Made by a program: the position numbers and the translations under genes. This document shows positions 57,285 to 64,000 of a stretch of DNA of 64,000 bases, piece after piece. The DNA comes from Takakia lepidozioides. Lineage: Eukaryota; Streptophyta; Takakiopsida; Takakiales; Takakiaceae. The stretch is taken from NCBI GenBank assembly GCA_030704615.1, contig CM060733.1, positions 53,260,001 to 53,324,000 of the forward strand. The letters are read 5' to 3'. A model generated the notes under the pieces. It saw only the letters and a program-made list of their open reading frames with translations. It was not told the DNA's origin and made no database searches. Positions within the stretch are counted from its first letter, which is position 1. Each line of letters starts with the position of its first letter.

Positions 57285-57625
57285 GCCCAAAACATAATGA
57301 TACTTTATAACGCCACTTGCACTGGGAACAACAGGGAAATTAAAAGTGAAGAACATTTCTTCTTCAATTGCCTTTCGACTATGAGATCCATGGGAGATTC
57401 AATTGTCTATTCCATGATACCCTATCTCTCATGGAGGTAAGGATCAGAAATGCTTGGCAACTTACCTGCATGAGGCATTGACCTCTTGGACAATCCCTTG
57501 AATAATAGTTGCTTTTTGTCTGCTTGTGGAGGGCCCTTCTCTCTTTCTTTTTCTCTTGTCCCATAAGCTCTTTGAGCTTTCCATGGACTTTATAAGTACT
57601 ATTTCATTTCATTTTATTTCTTTGT
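57285..57625 (+). mobile_element. Second LINE 3' end, same family, in tandem
   Basis: About 80% similar by eye to 56870-57205: CGCCACTTGCACTGGGA, GAGATCCATGGGAGAT, GGATCAGAAATGCTTGGCA and GACAATCCCTTGAATAA. It then has CCCATAAGCTCTTTGAGC, CTTTATAAGTACTATTTC and a TTTCATTTCATTTTATTTC tail. It starts further 3' in the ORF than the upstream copy. Two insertions of one family lie side by side in the same orientation. Confidence 0.75.
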
Positions 57626-60600
57626 CTTATCAGTAGCTGTACTGAGGGATTCCGGACCTAGTCATCTTGGAAACCTTTGAAGCCCAGATACCAATAGTGG
57701 TGGGTGGTAAAGTTATAACAGTACCTATCAATGAGTTAGCTTCTGGATTCTGCCATGCACCAGACAACATTTATAACTTTTATGCACATTTTAGATGTCC
57801 CAAGGCTTTTCAGGGTAAACAAATATTCTGTATTTTTGGGCCTCTAGTTCTGAGAGTTACTGATGCCTATGCACTTGGAGTGGACAGGCATGTACCATAT
57901 GCCGACAGATACATGGCGCATGCATCCGTTGTGCCAACAAGAATTGCCGCACCTCATTCCATGCTATGTGTGCCTTCAAAGCCAGCTACCACATGGAGGC
58001 ATGATTGCACAGGCCCTTCCTCATTTTCAAACTTAAGGGGATATGAGCAGATTACTTCATGTGATTTTGGTTCCAGACAATCCCACCACCTTCCCTTATT
58101 TGTTGTATGTCTTGTTTCTGGTCCATCAAATGGAGAGACTTGAAACACAAATGCAATTATTCTTCAAGGTGTTTTGTTCTCTTTTGTGCAAGGTCGTACA
58201 ACGGATCTTATGGTTTGAATCTTTTCATGTACTGTACCACAGTTAACGCACTTGCTTGTGATCTCAAGTTGAAGGTTATTGCTTGACGAGGAGGTGAGCC
58301 ATTGTTATGCAGGTGCAAAGTGTGAATAATATACTTGGGGTACCCATGAGAAAGATGATTACATACTGTCATAATCACAGGTATGACTCTTTCAGCTTGG
58401 CTCTTCTAAGGAGAATGTGTGGAGTTGCTACAATACCTGATATTGAGCCTTCTGCATCATTCAACTGAAACCAATATATTAAAACCAGGGGCAAAGCTTT
58501 TGACAAGGAACCTGTTGGTACACTAGCATGTGTTTGTGTAATTTTCTGATATTTGCAGTGAGATCCACCAGTAGTGATTATGTCTAGTTACCTTGAAGGG
58601 CTATATGTATCCCTGTATGACTAGTCGTTTTCCTTTTTGTGTCTTCTTGTCTCAGCTTAAATATCAGAAAGGCCTAATTGACTGCAATTTTTGCAGAACC
58701 CCCAACCCTGACACATTCCTGGTGCTGAAGCCATCGCAAGGAAAAGCTCCTACCCAGATTACACAGTTGCAGTTGGAAAAGACAGAAGGTCTGGTTAGCT
58801 TAAGCACCAAACACTGCAGAAACAACAAATTTGCGGCTGCGAGGTGTCGATCCTACAATCGTGCAAACCACAAGGTATGTCTCTTTCTGAAGTCAACCAA
58901 GTACTGCCTGTAGCTCCTTCAGCTCGTGTTGATTGAGCGTGTGAAAAGGCCCATAGGCATTATCTGGTGTAATCAAATTTTCTTCGGCAGGAGCGATTAT
59001 GTTGAAGGCCCAAGAAATGAATGGAGAGCATTTCCAACTGAACTTTTTGGTTGCAAATTTGTATGATGAATCATTCTGCCGCATCTTATGACCTGTAGTA
59101 TCCTCAATGAGTTTCAATCAGCATCCTTTACTGGAGATCCATGCTTGGGGGCTTGGCCATGAAATTCTTTTGGAATAGAATGTACTCACGAGACGTTGTT
59201 TACCGTAACATTGTAGCAAAAGACCCCGCCCCCAGTTTGGGAGGGACCAAAAGGGATCAGACACTACCTTTGTGAGGGAATATTTTGTTTGAATGGTTTG
59301 AATATGTTACTCTTTTGGAATAGACTCAGAAAGTGGGCCAAGGTGTAAACCAGTTTAGCCATACCAAACTGTTTGGATGTGAAGACTGTTATCTTATAAG
59401 TTTTCACAGTTTGACATAAGATGTGCCTAGTTGCAGCATTCTCTAAAGATGTATTGATGGTCCCCTATTCTGGAGTGAGCATGTGAGTTTTAAGAGTAAC
59501 TTCTGATCTGACCTTTATTTCGTTGAAGAGACCTGCATATTTTTCACTGGAAATCAATAGTTTGACCCACAGCAGTGCGAACCTTCTTTCCAACCCTTTG
59601 AATGCATAAGCTGTCTCCTCATGAGTCAACGCTGCCATCTGATCAATGTACGATGATTTTGCAGAGGATGACAGTAATGGAAGCTTGTCACCATGTCACA
59701 GGCTACAGCTGGGACTCGTTTAAGAACATCAAATGTCTTCGAGTGAGACCCTGCCCCTCTACAGTCCTGAATGTTAGTTCGTCTTCTTCTATTCAATTAT
59801 TGTTAAGGAATGAGCCTATTCCTAGTTGGTGAGACTGTACTCCATGACTGGCTCCCCTAATCAAATATCTATGTTGAGCATCTCTGAAGGATGAAGGGTT
59901 TGTAAGCAATTTGTATGGAGAGGGAGGGTTCGTCTGGGCATTGTTCATTTGATAGGCTAGTGGTCCTCTGCTGACTCCCATTTGGGTTCTTGTCGGTTTT
60001 ACATGCACCCAACACTTTCAGCTTGGTTCATCTCCTCAATTCTTAATGAACCCTTGGTCTTCTCTCCCTTGAAGTTCTTACAACATAAATACCAATCTCT
60101 GCATGGCTTCTAGGTGTGCGGTTTCATTTCTGATGGTCATGCCCCCGAAAGAGTTGAATGGGCAGTTTCCCAGACAGTCTCTCCTGTAAGATTTTCCAGT
60201 ATGTGCCACCCAAGATCATCTCCATTTCAACTACCCTGCAGCACTTTCCTCTCCCATCATCATTTGGGGCTCTTAACATATGGGTTCCCCTTGTAGTTCG
60301 ACTTCATCCCATAGATAGGACCTTCTCTTTAACACTGTAAGTTATACTTTCGTCTTTTCCCATACACATAGATGCCAGACAGGGAACGTCCTTAGTTCAT
60401 GTGATCATGTTTGCACGACTCTTGTGAAAGACTTAAGTCCCCTATCCATCCATTCTCCTTGCTATCATGCGTCTGATGGCTTAATTTTGTAATACATTTC
60501 CAGAAAATGGAGCAAACATCAATTTGCTTTGGCAAATCAGCGAACCATGGGTGGGGACTTTTTGCTCACCGTGACATTCAAGAAGGGGAGATGGTACGCA

Positions 60601-60730
60601 ATCCCCTTAATCTGCTTTGGGACAATTGACTGGTTAGGACCTACTGAAATGGAAGCTCCTGGAGATGCTTCTGAACTATGACAGCATGTCTATAGTAATA
60701 TTGGTAGGTAAGGACACATACCGTAGACCT

Positions 60731-60930
60731 TTTCTTTTTTTTTAAATTAGAAAAAAAAGGAAACCCTGGGAGCAACTGCTCACAATTGAGGGCCTTTCTT
60801 GAGGAGGAAAAGCAACCCCCTTTCAATGAACCGTGAAGCTTTCCAGGGGACTGAACCCCAGAGTTGAAGGCCGACAAACCAAACGGGGATTGAACCCTAG
60901 ATCCACTGGTCTATGCACAGGATGGATCTG
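60731..60930 (-). repeat. Possible tRNA-derived SINE
   Basis: On the minus strand the text has a GGTTCAATCCCCG box (60878-60891), close to the tRNA T-loop consensus, and a second similar box, GGGTTCAGTCCCC, about 40 bp further. A T/A-rich tail follows near 60735-60755. No good A box is found at the right spacing, so this is only a suggestion. Confidence 0.25.
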
Positions 60931-62745
60931 GGAAGATTGTATATATCAAGGTAAACCACACTACTGGAGTGAGTCCCTCACAAAGGTAGTGCATGTTCCC
61001 TATATGTCCGCCCAAACTGGGCGGGGGGTCTTTGGCTAGAAGGCTACGGCAAAAAAGTCTCGTGAGTACATTCTCTCTCCCTCTCTCACTCCCTTTCTCT
61101 CTTTCTTATCAATATATCACGGCCTTTGTCCCTATCAACAGAAAAAATAGAAAAGGTACATGCTGAGCAGGCTATTCGGTCTCCACATGAGAGAGGAGAG
61201 ACAGAGAGAGAGACAGAGAGAGAGAATGTGCTCATAAGACTTAGCTTGCCGTAGCCTAGTTTTCTAGGGATGATATACACAAATTCACAGAGAGTGCCCC
61301 CCCCATAGTAATCAAATTATGGTTGTGTTTCTATAGAACCATAATTTGTGTGGTGTAACTTCCCCTCATGACCTGTTTGCTTATGTGTTATGTCCATTAG
61401 GTTTTGGAGTATAGGGGGGAGAGAGTGCGGCGGAGTGTGGCAAACTTGAGGGAGCAGTGCTACAAGAGGCAGGGCAGGGATTGCTATGTGGGTACCGTCT
61501 CCATTCATGTGTAAAGGGAGGCATGCACGAAGGGTTATCAGCTCAGTGAGGAAGAAGAACAGTTGGTGTGATATTTCATAATTGGACAGTTGCCTGGCTT
61601 GCCCCAAGTGGCGCATAATGAAATGTTTCCTCTGTGGGGAAATCTGAAGCTGACTTGGCTTGTGTAAGCACATGCTGTTAGTTTTGAGAAGATACATATG
61701 CAAGAAACAGAAAGAACCACACATTTTTTATCATACTATACGATGTGCTACTCTGACCAATATTTTTTTTCTTTCCTTGTGGTTGCAGCTCTTCCAAATC
61801 AACAATGACATGGTGATTGATGCCACAGAGAAGGGAAACATTGGACGCCACATCAAACATTCGGTACCTGACATTGTTCTTCATGTACCCCTGTGAACCA
61901 ACCATTTTGTACCTTGTGGATATTCTGTTTGTCTGCGACCCAGTACGCATGTCGAAGCCACAGCTGCACGTGACCATTGGGTTTTACATGCTTTTTGTGG
62001 ATGTGTTCATTCGTGTTTGAGGCACTTGGTGGCCATAGACCCGGCTATCTGTGTTTTCGACACAATAAAAATGTGAGGGAGAGAGCGAGGGAGCATAGGT
62101 GAAGAGCAGAATAGGGGTCACTGCCATCGTGGAAGGGTGACTACAACTGTATTTCGGAGTGAGTTGATAGTGGTTTTCCATATTTACTATAGCAATAACT
62201 TCATTAGTGTATTCTTCCCAGTATTCAGACCCAAGGAGGGGCAATTCAAGCCCCTCAATTTTGTCTGTACAATATCTCAGCTTGGTAATGAGTGTGAGAG
62301 GCAGACAGAGAAAGCCTCAGGTACACAATCGAAGACAATTGTGCTATCTTGTGCCAGAGTAATGTAGGACTAATAAAGTGGTGTGGGCACTGCAGTCTGA
62401 GCCAAATTGCTTTGTCCAAATTTTGAACTTCAAGAAAGAGGGGCAAAATGGAGAGGAAGACAGCCACATTGTCTTTATTGCTCTTAAGAACGTGACAGTT
62501 GGGGAAGAATTGACGTGAGTGGATTCATCTTTCCCTGGGTAGATGTTGGACATCATACATCATCGAGATTCATTTGATGTATGTGAATTTTCTTTATTTT
62601 GCAACGCAAAGATTTTGGGGTCCTTGGAGGTGAAGTCTGATAGTGAACTCAATTTTGACTCTGGTTAATATTGTGTTAACGTGACAGATTTGATGAGGAG
62701 GATTCGCAGAAACGGAAATGGCTATTTCGGGCATCTAGGTGACGG

Positions 62746-64000
62746 CATCTTAAACTGAGCTTGGACTCCATCTCAGGGCCCACAAATTACATGTGGGCAA
62801 GCACGACCGCCACACAGAATCAGAGGTCCTTCTGCAAATTTTTTCACACGCTAGAAATAAACTCTTGAAAGAAGTATCCATTCATTCCCTCCTTACACAT
62901 GCATATTTTCAATGTACATGTAGAAATTAATATGCACAGTGCACCTTCATGCCTGTATACTTGGGAATCCCAACCTAGTAGGTAAGGATCAGCACACTAG
63001 CATTATAACCTAGACAAGCTTGCGGTGTCTGTACAGGTACATGTTGTGGCCTCAGATTTCGGCAACCCTACTTTAGCTAGTGATGACCCACAAATCCCTG
63101 TATATTTAAAGCCATAAGATATTGCATCCGATTGGATTTGGGTTGCCATACGAGAGAAGAGGTTTCTTTCCCAAGCTAGGATCCTGAATTTATGGTGAAA
63201 AACAAAGAACCCAGTAAATGTTCATTGTGACAAGTGGTTGTGACTTGATTCTGAGTCTCATGGTAAGGTCTCATTTTCTCTGGTGATTAAGAAGAACAAA
63301 CAAGAATTGCTTTGATTCTACATCGGTGCAATTTGATGTATAATTTTCCTTGGACAGTGTCCTTTGAGCCTTGACGCGAATGGCTCCTATTGTGAATAAT
63401 GGAATCAACTTTCATCCATAATAAAGCTGAAAATTCATCCATTTATTTCTCATAATATGTTGCTCAATAATAGAGATGTTACCGTCCATCATACATTATG
63501 GAAGGCACATCATACATCAAAAGCGAGGAGGTGACACCTGGGGAAGACACAAGATTTTGACACCTATGCATAGTCTCCTCTTTAGATTAAAAATGAGCCA
63601 ATAAAATAAAAATCCCAAGTTAGTTTGAAAAATAAGATGGACAATAGGCAAGTTGATCTATATAAGTTGGTCCAAATAAAATGTGGCGAGTGCATGTGTG
63701 GTGAATGTACACGGGGCTCACATGATGAATGAGTGTGCCCGGAATCTCCAAACCCTCAAGATTGTAAGGATGGGAAGATGGTACTCCTGTAGAGACTTTC
63801 GCATGTAGAGACTTGGGCTATCACAAAAAAAAAAAAACTGAGAGAACCTTAGTGTCAAGAGAGGGTGACAATACATATGTTTACAAGGACGAGGGGCTAA
63901 TTCGTCTTATTCTATACACCTTATACTACAACGGGCTCTTCATACCTATGTTTCTATTATACGATGTATACCAGGGTAGCTCGTGCCGTTGGCCCATGTG
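62746..64000. other. Right flank without recognisable gene
   Basis: This is likely the former 3' UTR of the ATX-like gene followed by AT-rich intergenic DNA. No open frame has convincing protein character. Confidence 0.55.

Larger units (their letters stand above)
45615..62745 (+). pseudogene. ATX3/4/5-like histone H3K4 methyltransferase gene with degenerate SET domain
   Basis: A long plus-strand gene, mostly with clean GT/AG exons. Low-complexity N-terminal exons are 45615-46248, 46577-47119, from 47191, to 48336, and 48868-49070. PWWP: 49394-50482 (FSMGAIVWAKSGKRNDPMWP) with 51116-51171. First PHD: 52085-52153, 52340-52408 and 52680-52768. SAND-like region: 54295-54436 (MKPSEWERHTGC) and 54574-54679. 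Second PHD and extended PHD: 54949-55048, 55381-55505, 55899-56044 and 57888-58004. Then 58697-58874 (PNPDTFLVLKPSQGKAP). SET: 60504-60593 (GWGLFAHRDIQEGEM), 61401-61487, 61789-61863 and 62396-62514. This order is that of plant ATX3/4/5, which methylate H3K4. The 57888 exon ends in TGA after YHMEA. NHSC has become KHSS, the YDY after ELT is absent, and the post-SET Cys positions read W, F and stop. Either a pseudogene or a non-catalytic derivative. Confidence 0.85.

Noticed and set aside
57667-58143. A 158-codon open frame as an independent gene
   Set aside because: It overlaps, in a different frame, the ATX extended-PHD exon whose Cys/His pattern is clearly recognisable from 57888. The long frame itself has no family resemblance.
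60860-60930. A tRNA gene on the minus strand
   Set aside because: Only the T-loop-like box is good. There is no acceptor stem pairing and no A box at proper spacing; at best this is a SINE remnant.

Overview
This is plant nuclear DNA, dominated by transposable elements. It holds a few intron-bearing host genes: a GDSL lipase, a plastid sirohydrochlorin ferrochelatase and an ATX3/4/5-type trithorax gene. Intron-split plant genes, land-plant gene fragments (PPR, kinesin-7, internal alternative NADH dehydrogenase) and very heavy retroelement load fit a land plant. My guess is a non-seed plant such as a fern or lycophyte, but nothing in the window fixes the species.

Region 1-20 kb is a nest of Ty3/gypsy elements. 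Element A (minus strand, decayed) is cut by element B (minus strand, 3668-15179), and the coding sequence of A can be followed across the insertion with a 4-5 bp target duplication. Element B is the exceptional object here. In coding order it carries Gag, an aspartic protease, a cytosine-5 DNA methyltransferase domain of DNMT3-like character, reverse transcriptase, RNase H, integrase and a C-terminal PHD finger. Element C (plus strand, about 16185-20014) is a related, 5'-truncated copy that keeps RT, integrase and the PHD finger. B and C share an odd 3' end in which the last part of the LTR is repeated between the polypurine tract and the LTR.

Region 20-35 kb has no intact host gene. It holds two structures bounded by inverted repeats and filled with host gene pieces. 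The first (about 24030-26322) carries PPR and kinesin-7 fragments. The second (about 26657-34815) carries a broken internal alternative NAD(P)H dehydrogenase and a shikimate-kinase-like fragment. They look like gene-capturing DNA transposons, although no transposase is visible.

Region 35-42 kb holds a complete five-exon GDSL esterase/lipase (plus) and a seven-exon SIRB gene (minus) with suspect splice sites, followed by two unassigned open frames. Region 45-63 kb holds a long ATX3/4/5-like histone H3K4 methyltransferase gene (plus). Its PWWP and PHD exons are well kept, but its SET and post-SET exons have lost catalytic and zinc-binding residues and its extended-PHD exon has a stop, so it is probably a pseudogene or a truncated derivative. 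LINE 3' ends with TTTCA-type tails sit in its introns. The last 1.2 kb shows no gene.
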